The translations under genes were made by a program, and so were the position numbers. Shown piece by piece: positions 23,560 through 35,788 of a DNA stretch of 64,000 bases (its first letter is position 1; every line of letters begins with the position of its first letter). The notes under the pieces were generated by a model. That model saw only the letters and a list, made by a program, of their open reading frames with translations, was not told the DNA's origin and made no database searches. This DNA is from Areca catechu (Eukaryota; Streptophyta; Magnoliopsida; Arecales; Arecaceae), in contig CM038038.1 of NCBI GenBank assembly GCA_021397845.1, positions 71,160,748-71,224,747 of the forward strand, given 5' to 3'.

Positions 23560-25551
23560 TTTAAATCAAGACGCTCCTTCATGTTATCTTTAGTCTTTCC
23601 ATCAAGATTTAATATTGTTCCAATCAAATTATCACAAACATTCTTTTCTATATACATAACATCAAGATTATTCCGGAGTATATTATGCTCCCAATAAGGT
23701 AAGTCAAAGAATATGCTTTTTTTTCTTCCATAATTGTTTAGTAACCTGATGGGTAGATGTTGTGATTATATCATCATCATTTTCAACTTCAAAGAAATTA
23801 TCCGGATCCTCGAACACTGCCGCATCTAAGATGCAAGTATTGACTTCCTCTGATACTTTCCTCTTGTACCGAAGTCTCAACATCATCTCTTCCTCGCTTT
23901 TTAGAGGACTTTGTCATCTTGCCATAACTGTGTCTAATACCAAGCATTTGTCTACGAATATCAGAACCAGAAGGTAGAATTGGAGTAGATCCCAACTCTA
24001 TAGTACCATCAAATAAATCCTTCTAAAATCAAAATGGATGATTTACCTCCAACCATCGATGATATTCCATGTAACAGAACTTTCCTCCATGTTTTAACCA
24101 AATTGAATGGATTGACTCACCACAAGAAGGACATGCAACTCGTCCCTTAGTGCTCCAGCCAGATAAATTAGCATATGCAGGAAAATCGTTAACAGTCCAT
24201 AATAGAGCTGCCCGCAGATTGAATGTTTGGCCATTCGAAGCATCAATTGCACTGATACCCTCCCACAATTATTTCAATTCATCTATTAAAGATTGTAAGA
24301 AAACATCAATATCATTTCCTAGATCCTTATTACCTGGAATGACCATTGATAAAATAAGTGAAGACTGTTTCATACATATCCATGGTGGCAAATTATAAGG
24401 AATCAGTATAACTGGCCAAGTACTATAGACAGAACTTAAGGTCCGAAATGGATTAAATCCATCACTAGCTAAACCCAGCCTGACATTACGAGCATCAAAT
24501 GCAAAATCAGGATGTTTTCCATCAAATGCTTTCCATGCTAAACTATCCGCTGGGTGTCTCAGCATTCCATCTTTTGTATGGCTTTCATCATGCCATCTCA
24601 TTGACGAAGCTATCTTTGATGATGCATAGATCCTTTTCAATCTAGGTACAAGAGAAAAATAGCGTAATACTTTCACCGACTTTTGTTTAATTTGTGTTGC
24701 ATCCAATTCATCTAATCCCTCACTCTCATTTTCTTTTTGCTTCGTCCATCATGAACATCCACACATATGGCACGACTCTTGATGGGCATGTTCTCCCCGA
24801 TATAATATATAATCATTTAGACAGCTATGAATCTTTTTGTATCCAAGATCCAATTCCTTTACTAGTTTTTTGGCTTCATAACAAGATGTTAGTAAACTAG
24901 TCACTTCAGAAAATGCATTCTTTAACAACTTGAGCAGCATAGTAAAATTCTTGCCAGACTATCCATTCAAGTATTTTATATGAAACAAATGCACAAGAAA
25001 AGAAATTTTTGAAAAGTTCTTGCAACCGGCATATAATTCATGATATGCATCTCTTATCAGCTTCTGATAACAATCTGTTCCAACATTAGTTGGGGATATC
25101 GACTCTTCATCATGTATAGATTCAGTAAATATAGGATCCTCAGGTAACTCAACTGCTACTTGTCCTCCACTGTAATCTCCAAGATGTTGAGCACCATATT
25201 CAAAAGCATTTCTGAGCAAACCCCTGATATCATCATCTCTTGCAAGATTTTCTATTGGTTACTGGATCCAAAATCAGGTATATGTTCCATGTTAGAGGTT
25301 TGGTTACATGTAGATTGTAACCTTGACTCTCCATGAAAAAACCACTCAGTATAACCTCTTAAAAAACCATTCCATACCAAATATTCTTCAACAATATTTG
25401 GATATAGAGAATTGGAATTTACACATTTTCGGCATGGACATAAAATCTTCCCATTGATACTACTTCTCTCAATACCAAATTTAATGAAATTTTGTACTCC
25501 ATCTAGATATTCTTTGCTATTCCTCGGTTTAGTTATCCAACTCTTATCCAT
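23560..25551 (-). pseudogene. tnp2: CACTA B transposase, N-terminal and TNP2 catalytic region
   Basis: The start at 25551 gives MDKSWITKPRNSKEYLDGVQ followed by CPCRKCVNSN, the transposase-associated zinc-binding N-terminus of TNP2 proteins. One frame then continues from 25251 to about 23900. It holds GEHAHQESCHMCGCS, HPADSLAWKAFDGKHPDFAF, NVRLGLASDGFNPF, VILIPYNLPPWICMKQSSL, GNDIDVFLQSLIDELK and LSGWSTKGRVACPSCG, in the canonical TNP2 order. Stops interrupt it near 24958, 24748 and 24268, and a frameshift occurs near 23900. In an active element this DDE-type enzyme would cut the CACTA ends. Confidence 0.88.
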
Positions 25552-26294
25552 TGTAAGATAAAACTAACTGAAATAAATAAATATTTATAAGAACAGAATA
25601 AATTTAAAATAAGTTTATTCAATAGATCAATTACAGTATTATTAAATACACCCTATCACTAACTAATAGGTAAAGATGCCCTATCCTATTCAAGAATTAC
25701 ATTAATTATATAGGTCATTTACAGTAACCAAAGAATACGCAATAGAAGTTCCAGAAAAATTTTGGCAGCATTTTTCCTTAGTTCTTTCTATACAAATAAA
25801 TATGTATGTGGAGAACTAAAAGGAAATTCTATCCGAAATATATTTGGAACTCTATCCATACCGTTTGATTACGATAAGCACCTATAAAATTATTTGCAAT
25901 TCTCAAACTGTCCAAACTGAACATTCAATTGACCATTGTACATATTTCTCCCATCCGTACAAAAATTAAATAATTGTACGGATCCTGTAGAATATGTACT
26001 TTAATCAATTGATGGGTTTATATTTCAATGCAATGCAAGTTTTTAAAAAAATATCTAAAAAATTATAATTGATCGTAACAAAGCTATAGATGGTATTGAA
26101 ATTAAAGATTTGTAATAATGAAACTAACCTTAAAGCATAACATGTTCAGTAAGATACAGGTATATACCAAGAAATTTATTAATAAACAAAAATAATATGC
26201 TAAGAAAAATAACAATAATTAATAAAAAATAAGGAGGAAGCTCATATATATATTATTTAATCTGCAACTAAATCAAAATGACTACAATCGATTA
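25552..26294 (-). other. upstream part of CACTA B between TNP2 start and copia insertion
   Basis: AT-rich, no coding signal. It is presumably 5' untranslated or intronic DNA of the TNP2 gene. The five bases before the copia, GATTA (26290-26294), pair imperfectly with GGTTG at 37287-37291. Confidence 0.6.
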
Positions 26295-27774
26295 TGTTGC
26301 CCAGAAATGGAGTCCAAGAAGGGGGGGGGTGAATTAGATCTTTAAAAAATAAAATAATAATGTGAAGGTCTAGTGGTGTTTATGAGTAATAAATTCAATG
26401 CACAAGATTGAATGTAGCGGAAAATAGTAAGTGAATAGCAATAACAAAAGAGCAAGAGAGAAAGAGGGCAATCACATACAAATACAAGGTTTATAGTGGT
26501 TCGGTGCAAACCTAGCACCTACATTCACTCCCCAAGCCACCCTTGGGAATTCCACTATAATCCAAACAAGATTACAGCTGACTTGTTTTTCACAAGGCTC
26601 ACAAGTCAAAACCTAAGTTGGTTTTGTCACTAGGCTCACCAACAAACCTTAACACTTGTTTTGTCTTCGGGCTCATAAGTTAACCCTAGTTGGTTTTATC
26701 CCTTTGGCTTACCAACAAACCACAACAACCTTCTTTCAAGACACCCTTGAAAGCAAGGTCAAATCACAAGATAAAAACATATATACAGCTTTAAAACTAA
26801 GACAAACTCTCTTCAAGAGTAGAATGGAATCTTTGAAGCTCAAGTTGATGCTTTTTCTTGACTCCTCCTTTGAATATCATTCAAAACACCTCTTTTGGAA
26901 TGATGTAAGGATGAGCTTGTAGGCTTTTTCAGGGAATCAAACTATAAAAGGCTTTTGATGTGGAGTTCTTGAGAGAATATAGGCTTTTTGGCTTTGAATG
27001 GACTTCAATACACTTCAATGCCTTTAGAATGAGGTTGGTGGAGGTTAAATATACCAAGAAACTTCCAAAAAATGGTTTGTGACCGTTGGAGCCTCGGGTC
27101 TAGCCATTTGAAGCTTGAAAAGCAAGTTCTGCAAGTCAGAAAAATAGATCTGTTAGAGCTATCAGGCTTCAAGTGTCGATACTTTGCTGTCAGGTATCGA
27201 CATTTGGTTGTCAGGTATCGATACTTGATTTCTAGGTGTCGACACTTGAACTTTCAAGTGTCGACACTTGATGCACATGTATCGACACTTGACATAAAAA
27301 TTCTCAAATGGCAAAGTTCTGTATTTTCAAAAATTTCAAGCCTTGAGTCGACACTTGGAAACCTAAGTGTCGACACTAGGTGTCGACACTTGAGTTTTGG
27401 GTGTCGACACATGGCATGCCAAGGATTTTTCTTCATGCCAAATGCTGAAGTGTCGACACTTGGCTTCCCAGGTGTCGACACTTGAGATTGAAAAGCTCAG
27501 ATTCAAGTGTAAATTAGCCCAAAAACATAAATATAAATTTTGAAACATAAATGGATCGTAAACAAATAACAATTAAACATGTAGATGCCCTTTTTCCATG
27601 AAGAGAATGTCTAGATTTGCAAAAAATCCTCCATGCCACGTCATGCCATGATACATAAACTTTTGAGATTTTAAGGTGCTTTCTTCCTGAAAACTCATAA
27701 CTTGAAATATACATTAGTATACAATATGCACTCAATGTTTTGTTATTCATCAAAATCACTGGGTGGAGCCAACA
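26295..27774 (-). repeat. 3' LTR of copia 2
   Basis: It begins TGTTGCCCAGAAATGG and ends GGAGCCAACA on the plus strand, with near-identity to 35789-37286. It includes a motif array at about 27174-27480. Confidence 0.92.
27174..27484. repeat. AAGTGTCGACACTT palindrome array in the 3' LTR
   Basis: About a dozen copies of (C/T)AGGTGTCGACACTTG or AAGTGTCGACACTTG, or one-base variants, spaced 20 to 45 bases apart. Each is a 14-bp near-perfect palindrome around GTCGAC. Several copies show GTCGAT or GTATCG changes compared with the 5' LTR. Confidence 0.9.
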
Positions 27775-27792
27775 ATCTCTCCCTTTTTGATG
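27775..27792 (-). other. polypurine tract of copia 2
   Basis: The plus strand is ATCTCTCCCTTTTTGATG, so the minus strand gives AAAAAGGGAGAGAT immediately before the 3' LTR. This is the expected plus-strand primer site. Confidence 0.8.
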
Positions 27793-28450
27793 ATGACAAA
27801 ACCTTGAGTAAGATAGCATTAAGTTTTATATTTCAACTGTTATAATTCATGAATATGAATGTAAGTCCATATAAGCCATAATTTTCATAGTTAGGAGGAA
27901 TCAATCTCTCCTTTAAATAGATATTTCTAATCAGAACAAATAATATGTTATCAAAGCAGATCAAATTTGAAAAAAATTCACACAAACAATTTAATTACTC
28001 CCCCTTTTTGTCAATCATTAGAAAGGGGAATAATCTCCCCCTTATAATGAGTATGAAGACAAAAAAAGATAGAGTATCAGAGCCAAAAGGATTCAACGAT
28101 AGTACCAGAGCTGAAGAAAGTAAAGGTAACCAATCAATAAATAATAAGCACCAAACTAAAATATATAAATATATATAACTAATAAGAGGAGTTTTCAGTA
28201 CAAAATTTGCTGAGTCATCAGCAAAACTGAAACATACAAAATGTATCAGAGTCATACAATAATAAAAAACATACAATGCAACATGAAACATAAAAGACAT
28301 ACAATAGAAGACATAAAAGATATCTGTGAGGCTAATCCTCATCAGATGGAATCTCAAGACTAAAAGGAGCACTGATCCTAGATCTAGAGGCTAAGGCCCT
28401 AGGAGGTCCCTAGGCTAAAGCCCGACGACTCCTAGTGCGGCCAGAAGGAC
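27793..28450 (-). other. copia 2 spacer between env-like ORF and 3' LTR
   Basis: A non-coding AT-rich stretch. It contains further CTCCCCCTTTTTGTC-type pyrimidine tracts (28001-28045) that read as additional polypurine runs on the minus strand, a feature often seen upstream of the 3' LTR in SIRE elements. Confidence 0.55.
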
Positions 28451-29986
28451 CTAAAACGGGTACAACTCTAGATGATCTGGTAGAAGGGGGGAGAGAAGAT
28501 CAGCTGGTGTAACAAAGTCTGGTGTGGAATCAACTAAGTCAATAGATGAAGGAGCAGTTGGGGTAGCGGGAGGATCGCGACTAACCACCTCAAAACCATT
28601 AGCACAGTCATCACTACCACTGCCACTGTCAATAATCTCTGTAGCTTTGTCCTCACTCATATCTGCCTGATCATCACCATCAACTGTATCAGCATGGTCA
28701 CTCTGGTGATCATCATCACCATCATCATCATCATCATCATCATCAGAAGATACAACTGTAGGGGCTGCTGGAGGTATAAGGGATCTCAATAAATCCTCAA
28801 TACGAATGAAACCCTCCTCCATAGTCCTACGGATCTCAGCATGCTTCGAGGTAGTATGTGCTCGAAGAGTCTCAATCTCGCTGCGCAGCTGAGTTAACTC
28901 ACTCCTGATCTCCATAAACTGCTCTCTAGTGTGCTCCTCAAAGGGTAAACCAGTAGAAGGTGGCAGAGGAGCCAAAGTACCAGGTGTCAAAGGATCGGCC
29001 TGTGTCAGTGGAATATATATGGGAGGAAAACTAGCTGGCCCAGATGGCCTTTCCTCTGCCTCTCGAAGCTCATCCTCCTCATCTGGCTCCTGGCCAGGAC
29101 TCTCTGTGCACCCACAGACCTGTGACAAGTCTGTACCCTATACGGTGCAATGACCTCTTATTATAGACATTTGTATGCAGTATCTCATTGGGGATCTCCC
29201 CCTCCAGCAATACTCCACAAGCTCTAAATATCCTAGTTAGAGCCATACCATAGGATAAACAATGATGGCACTGAGTCGTGGCATCGTGCATCTGTACTAA
29301 CATCAATGATGGAAGGTCGATCTACCTCCTCTCTGTCAGACTGGTCATCACCATCAGCTCTCTCTCAGTAATGAAGTCGAACCTCCCAGTCTTTGGCAGA
29401 ATAATACGAGCCATGATGTGGTGTAACAGACGCATCTCCAAGGATAGCTGGTTCACGGTGACTATAGACACACCACGAACATCCTCTCACTCGAGGATAC
29501 ACCTGAATGCTGCCTCCCTGTCATCTACTATAAAAATACTGACTCCCCTATGGGGGATATCCCAGACACTGCTCAGTAGCTCTGCAGAAAGAGAAATCTG
29601 AACTCCTCTCATGGTCGTAGACCAAAGAAGTCATCGGCAGTCCATAGCACCGTAGAACTCTCTCACTAGATGAGGGTAGTACCTCTCCTACATAGTGCAG
29701 AAGGGTACTAAACCAATATCAGTGAGCACCTGTCGTAAGAGAAAGTGGTGCCGATCGAAACAATCCAAGTTGACTCTCCTCTCAGAGGCCACAATCTTCC
29801 CTGCCATCCTCTCTGCAGGGGGGAACTCAGTGTAGCAGAATTGCTAGCCTGCCCTGAATTGAATCCCTTTGATCTCCTCTCTACACCCCGACTAGGTCTC
29901 TCCCTAACTGCAAGTCTCTTCCGGGGACCCATTACAGCAAGCTGACCAAGAGAGTTTAAAGAAGGTAAGCTAGTGGGTGGATTCAC
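28451..29986 (-). pseudogene. env-like / 'putative plant transposon protein' ORF of copia 2, broken
   Basis: The start is probably the Met at 29932 (MGPRKRLAVRERPSRGVERR). After several stops and frame changes, 29500-29130 gives LLHHIMARIILPKTGRFDF, then HCLSYGMALTRIFRACGVLL, a pattern typical of the extra ORF in SIRE-type copia elements annotated as envelope-like or plant transposon protein. The last part (29128-28451, 225 codons, open) has a coiled coil (REQFMEIRSELTQLRSEIET), a poly-Asp run from a CAT microsatellite, and a Ser/Thr/Pro-rich tail. No clear membrane segment or signal peptide is visible, so a true envelope role is unproven. Confidence 0.65.
28708..28746. repeat. (CAT)n microsatellite coding poly-Asp
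   Basis: Consecutive CAT/ATC triplets lie in the env-like ORF. On the minus strand they encode eight Asp in a row plus a second DDD run. Confidence 0.9.
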
Positions 29987-30719
29987 TCAGACTAGGAGCA
30001 ATGGGACTGGTTAAATTTGAGGAGAAAATCATTTTACAAGATAGTTTTGAAACAAGTTTTGAGTTATAAAATACCAAAATAATTTAGAAAAGCCACAAAC
30101 AATTTGAAAGCGGGAATTTTATAAGCTAGAAAATGTTTTTGGTTCGAAATTTTATAAAAGTACATTTTGTAATACCAAAATACCTGGGTTTTGGGCTTAG
30201 AATATTTAGGGTTTTAGAAAAGAGGTAAAAATGTCGCAAAAACCTCAGAAAAAACTTTGATAAATCAATAGAAATATGTTTAAAACATTAGATTGTAAGT
30301 GAATATCCAAATTTTTTGACCAAAACTAATCAAACAGTGGCTTTTCCCAAATTCGGATGGAATGAGCATGAAGAACGGCCAAAAATCGTGGGAAATCCGA
30401 GTGAAATGCCACTAAATCATTATTTCTTCAAATGGAGTTTTAGAAAACCCATAAAATCCATGAAAATCCGATTGAAATCCCAAAAATAAAATTGGAAAAA
30501 TCCAAATTTAGGTCAAACGGTTTGACAGTAAGGAAAATGAAAATACGAGAAATAAAATGAAAATAAAAAGAAATTAGAAGAGGGAATACCTAATTCGTGA
30601 AGGGTTAATCGAGAAGAGGAGGGATTTGGATAGAAGGGGAACACTGTAGCTTGAAATCGACGGGGGAAAAGTAAAAACAAAACCCTCGGTTGGACGGTTT
30701 AAAACAGGTTTTGTTTCGC
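29987..30719 (-). other. copia 2 spacer between pol and env-like ORF
   Basis: No coding signal. It is AT-rich, with a somewhat more GC-balanced patch near 30600-30700 next to the palindrome cluster. It may hold the leader or splice acceptor of the env-like ORF, but no site is convincing. Confidence 0.5.
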
Positions 30720-30802
30720 AAGTGTCGACACTTAATATTCGTCAAGTGTCGACACTTGGTCAGGTGTCGACACTTGACAATATCCAAGTGTCGACACTTG
30801 GC
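30720..30802. repeat. third AAGTGTCGACACTT cluster, outside the LTRs
   Basis: Four well-preserved copies of (A/G)GTGTCGACACTT within 83 bases. They sit in the spacer between pol and the env-like ORF and are the same motif as in the LTR arrays. Confidence 0.92.
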
Positions 30803-30919
30803 CAAGAAATTTTTTAGAAAAAATCAAAAAAATTTTCAAAAAATATTTAAAAACTTTTTAGGCTCAAAGCAAGTGTTTTTGAGTGCAATGTCTTGGGTAA
30901 GATAAAAATTGTGAGAGTT

Positions 30920-33900
30920 CTAGGAGAATGGGTCAAAGACACCTAACTCTCTTCTAATCAGACAGAACCTTTCTTCACTCAATGGTTTGGTAAACACATC
31001 TGCTAACTGATCATCAGTACACACAAATTCAAGAATGACATTAGAGTTTTGTACATGATCTCTTATGAAATGATGTATTATTTCAATGTGTTTACTTCTT
31101 GAATGTTGCACAGGATTCTTAGTTAGATTGATTGTACTAATATTATCATATCTTAATTAGTTTAATGCCAAAATCTTCGAGTTGTTGTTTGATCCAAAGG
31201 ATTTGAGCACAACAACTTCCAGCTGCTATATATTTGACTTCCGCCGTAGATAGAGCAACTAAATTCTGTTTCTTACTACTCCAAGAGATCAAATTTATTC
31301 CAAGAAACTGACAGGTTCCACTAGTACTTTTATGATCAAGTTTACACCCAGCAAAGTCAGCATCAGAATAAGTAATCAATTCAAATGAAGAATCTCTAGA
31401 GTACCACAAACCAATTTCAATTGTGCCAGATAAATATCTAAGTATGTGTTTAACAGCCAAAAGATGAGACTCTTTAGGATTAGACTGATATCTAGCACAC
31501 ATACAAATACTAAACATGATATCTGGCCTACTGGTAGTAAGATATAGCAATGAACCGATCATGCCACGATATAATTTTTGGTCAATAGATTTACCTGATT
31601 CATCCTTGTCAAGTCTACAAGTAGAGCTCATAGGGGTACCTAAAGGCTTAGTGTTCTCCATCACAAACTTCTTGAGTATTTCTTTTGTGTACTTTGCTTG
31701 GTTGATGAAGATCCCTTCTTTGATTTGCTTTATTTGGAGTCTGAGGAAGAAATTTAGTTCTCCCATCATGCTCATCTCGAACTCACCCTGCATTAACTTT
31801 GCAAAATCTTGACAAAGAGATTAATTAGTAGTACCAAATATTATATCATCTACATAGATTTGTACTACTAAGAGATCATCAATCTTTTCCTTCAAAAACA
31901 AAGTTTTGTCTACATTACCTCTAGCAAAATTATTTTTAAGTAAGAAAGAGCTTAAACAATCATACCAAGCTCTAGGAGCTTGTTTCAAACCATACAAAGC
32001 TTTATGAAGTTTGTAAACATGATTTGAAAATTCATAATTTTCAAAACCAGGAGGTTGTTCAACATAAACCTCCTCTTCAATCAGACCATTTAAAAAGGCA
32101 CTTTTAACATCCATTTGAAATAATTTAAAATTCATAAAGCAAGCAAAAGCCAACAATAGCCTAATTGCCTCAAGTCTAGCCACAGGAGCAAAGGTTTCAT
32201 CAAAATCTATCCCTTCCTCTTGATTGTATCCTTTGGCAACTAGTCTAGCCTTATTTCTTGTAACAACATCATTTTCATCAAGTTTATTTCGAAAAACTCA
32301 TTTTGTACCAATAATTGAAGTATTTGAAGGCCTATCTACTAATGTCAAACATTGTTCCTTTTGAATTGGTTAAGTTCATCTTGCATAGCATTTATCCAAT
32401 TACTATCACATTCAGCTTCCTCAATAGTTTTAGGTTCAATTTGAGAAACAAAAGCTAAGTAATCACAGATATTTCTAAGGGATGATTGAGTACTTACACC
32501 TTTAGATGGATCACCAATAATTAGTTCTTTTGGGTGTCCATGAGCATACCTCCATTCTTTTGGTAGTGGATCAACTGTTGATGTGTTTTCATCACCTTGT
32601 GCTTGATCTCCTTCAGTGTTTTGATCATCTTTCTGTTTCTTGGTAAGTTCTTCATTGTTGTTTATACTTTCAATTTTCTTGGTACATGTTTCATCAGAGA
32701 GCACATCATCTTTTCTCAAAGATTTCTAGTTAGATTCATCAAACACCACATGTATGGATTCTTCAACAACAAGTGTTCTTCTGTTGAAGACCCTGTATGT
32801 CTTACTAGATGTGGAGTAGCCTAGAAAGACTCCCTCATCAGATTTGGCATCAAATTTGCTTAAATTATCCTTATCATTGTTTAAGATGAAACAACGCCAT
32901 CCAAAAACACGAAAATAACGAATTGAGGGTTTCTTACTCTTCCAAAGCTCATAAGGTGTTTTCTTTAAAATCGGTCAGATAAAAACTCGATTTAAAACAT
33001 AGTATGCAGTATTTATAGCTTCCGCCCAAAAATATCTAGGTAAGCCATTGTCACAAAGCATGGTGTATGCCATTCTTTCAAGAGTTCTATTTTTTCTTTC
33101 TACCACCCCATTTTGTTGAGGTATCCTATGTGCAGAAAAATTATGATGAATGCCATTTTCAATACAAAATTTATCAAAATTAGTATGTTCAAATTCAGTT
33201 CTATGATCACTTCTCAAAGATATGATTGAAACACCTTTTTCATTTGAAACTCGTTCATGAAATCTAATGAATTCAGAAAATATTTCATCTTTATGTGCTA
33301 AAAACATGATCCATGTAAATCATGAAAAATCATCTACAATAACTAGACCGTACTTCTTACCTCCTAAACTAGATGTTCTAGTTGGCCCAAAGAGGTCCAT
33401 GTGAAGCAACTCCAAGGGTCTAGATATAGAGATTACTCTTTTTAGTTTGAAAGAGGATTTGGTTTGTTTTTCAAGTTGACATGCACTGCAAATCTTGTCT
33501 TTTTCAAAATTGAGTTTAGGCAAATCCTTTATCAAATTCTTTTTACTAAGTTTTGAAATCAAATGCATACTTGAATGTCCTAGTCTGCAATGCCAAAGCC
33601 AACTAGTTTCATCGATCTTGGCTTCCATTGCCACTAGGCATTGACCATTTTGAATTGGGAGATCATCAAGATCAACCATATAAATATTGCCATGCCTAGG
33701 ACTAATGAATTTGATGCCATTGTCATCTAAACTAGAAATAATGCACAAAGAAGATTCAAAAACAACTTTAAAGTCCTTGTCACAAAACTGGCTAATACTA
33801 AGCAAGTTATGTTTCAAACCATTAACATATAAGACATTATCAATGTAAGAAGAAGGGATGATATGGACTTTACCAATACCGACAATTTTGTCCTTTCTAT

Positions 33901-34036
33901 TATTACCAAAAGTTACATTGCCATCATTTTGATATTCGAGCGATAAGAACTGCTCCACATCTTCTGTCATATGCCTTGAGCAACCGCTATCAAGGTACCA
34001 CATTCTTTTCTTGTTGGTTGCAAGGAATACCTGCAA
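30920..34036 (-). pseudogene. pol: copia 2 pol (protease, integrase, RT, RNase H), with stops
   Basis: In order on the minus strand: protease with YLDSGCSRHMT at about 33980; the integrase zinc region LWHCRLGHSSMHLISKLSKK then CSACQ; catalytic Asp in LLHMDLFGP and LRSDHRTEFE, and Glu in NGVVERKNRTLE; RT with FQMDVKSAFLNGLIEEEVYV and the YVDDIIFG box near 31845; RNase H with SDADFAGCKLDHKSTSG and ALSTAEVKYIAA; and the end DQLADVFTKPLSEERF. All catalytic residues seen are in place. Stops interrupt it near 33320, 32974, 32730, 32345, 32290, 31820 and 31145, several of them TGA or TAG at sites where CGA, CAG or TGG would be usual. A copia pol of about 1,040 codons is normal. Confidence 0.92.
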
Positions 34037-34042
34037 TAAAGA

Positions 34043-35731
34043 TCAAGTGGAGACTTTAGGTATCCAAGTCATCTTGGGTCCTTTTAGGTTAGTGGCATTG
34101 GTTCCTTTTGGAACCCAAACTTTCTTAATATTACTCAATCTTCTTTTGTTGCACATATAAGATTTATGCCCTTTTGTACCACATGCATAACAATTAATGG
34201 ATGAAGATGCAGGCACAAAAAAATTTTTGAAAAGTTTTTGTTTTTTATGAGTTCTAAATCCTAAACCTGCTTTATCAAAAATAGCTCTTTGATTGTTCAA
34301 AAGCAAATTTAATTTTTCAAAACTATAAGTAAATTTATCAACAAAAGATTTTAATTTTTTAATTTCCTCTTTATATCTTTTATTTTCATCCAAAATTTCT
34401 TTGCTTTGTTTTGGAAGACATTCATTTGAAACTGAAGAGCTTTTCTTTTTCAAAACTTCTTTTTCCTTTTCGAGAACTAAAATCTTATCAATTAATTTTC
34501 TATTTTGAGAAAGAAGACATTCATTTTCATTTGAAAGCTTATTATTTATTTTGGCTAATTCCAAATTTTGCTTTTTCAAATCTTTATGTTTTGATTTTAG
34601 TTTTTGAAATTCTATGACTAATTCGTCAAAAACTTCATGAAGTTCATCAAATGTAAATTCATTTTCGGTTTTAGAACATACCTCATCGTGATTCGTCATT
34701 AGACTGAAGTCTGCCACCTCCTGTTGTTCTTCCTCAGAACTGGAGTCCTCACTGTCACTCCAGGTTGCCATCATAGCTTTCTTTCTCAACTTTCTTCTGC
34801 TTTTCTTGAGCAAGGGGCAGTCTACCTTGAAATGACCGAGTTTCTTGCATTCAAAATAAGTGGGTTGCTCCTTCTCCTTCTCCTTGTCCTTTTCTTTACT
34901 TGGCTCACCTTTCAGAGGCTTCTTCTTGAAGTTGAACCTTTTCTTTCTCATAAACCTTCTGAATTTTCTTGCCATTAGAGCCGTCTCATCTTCTTCAGAG
35001 TCATCACTTGATTCTTCTCTCGCAGTATATTTGAAGGCGATTACTTTCTTCTTTTTGTCGACTTCCACATTCTTTTGCTTGAGGAAGAGCTCATAGGTCA
35101 TCAGTAAGCCCAACAGTTGTTCAAGTGGAAGAGTGTTGACATCCTTGGCTTCTTCAATAGTTGTTACCTTTGCATTCCAAGAAGCCGGTAGAGACCTGAG
35201 GAGTTTGTTCACAAGTTCACCGTTAGAAATAATTTTTTCTAGGCTTCTCATGCCATTCACAATATTTGTGAACCTAGTATACATCTCACTAATAAACTCA
35301 ATAGGTTCCATTTTAAACATTTCATACGTATGAATAAGCATGTTAATCTTGGTTGTTTTCACTTGGTGTGTACCCTCATGGATAACCTCAAGTGTATCCT
35401 AAATCTTCTTGGCGGAGAGACAATTAGATATTCTATTAAATTCACTTGGGTCAAGAGAGCAAAATAACAGATTCATAGCTTTAGTATTGAGCTCAATTTG
35501 CTTAATGTCATTCTCATCCCAATCATCTTCCATCTTCGGAGTGAGAATGCCATTAACCAACATTGTAGGCTAATGAGGACCTTTTACAATTGTCCTCCAC
35601 AAATTATAATCAATAGCTTGAATAAAAATTTGCATGTGTGTTTTTCAATACATGTAATTTGTGCTATTGAAAAGTGGGGGACAATTTGAAGCTTGACCTT
35701 CAACTACACTCATTCCTATTGGGGCTGCCAT
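34043..35731 (-). pseudogene. gag: copia 2 gag, two stops
   Basis: The start at 35731 gives MAAPIGMSVVEGQ followed by PPLFNSTNYMYWKTHMQIF, the normal SIRE gag start. TAG codons interrupt it near 35572 and 35398. After these, 439 codons from 35362 are open. They contain the UBN2 domain (INMLIHTYEMFKMEPIEF), a basic stretch, a first zinc knuckle that has lost its first Cys (YFECKKLGHFKVDC), a long Lys/Glu coiled-coil middle, and a second intact knuckle CYACGTKGHKSYMC. Gag would coat the element RNA in cytoplasmic particles. It is followed by pol within 10 bases in a different frame. Confidence 0.9.
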
Positions 35732-35774
35732 GATCTTTCACTTAAGATCCTTGGACCTATAAGAGAGTACCGGA

Positions 35775-35786
35775 GCTCTGATACCA
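35775..35786 (-). other. primer-binding site of copia 2
   Basis: The minus strand reads TGGTATCAGAGC, an exact match to the usual initiator tRNA-Met PBS, two bases inside the 5' LTR. Confidence 0.95.
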
Positions 35787-35788
35787 CT

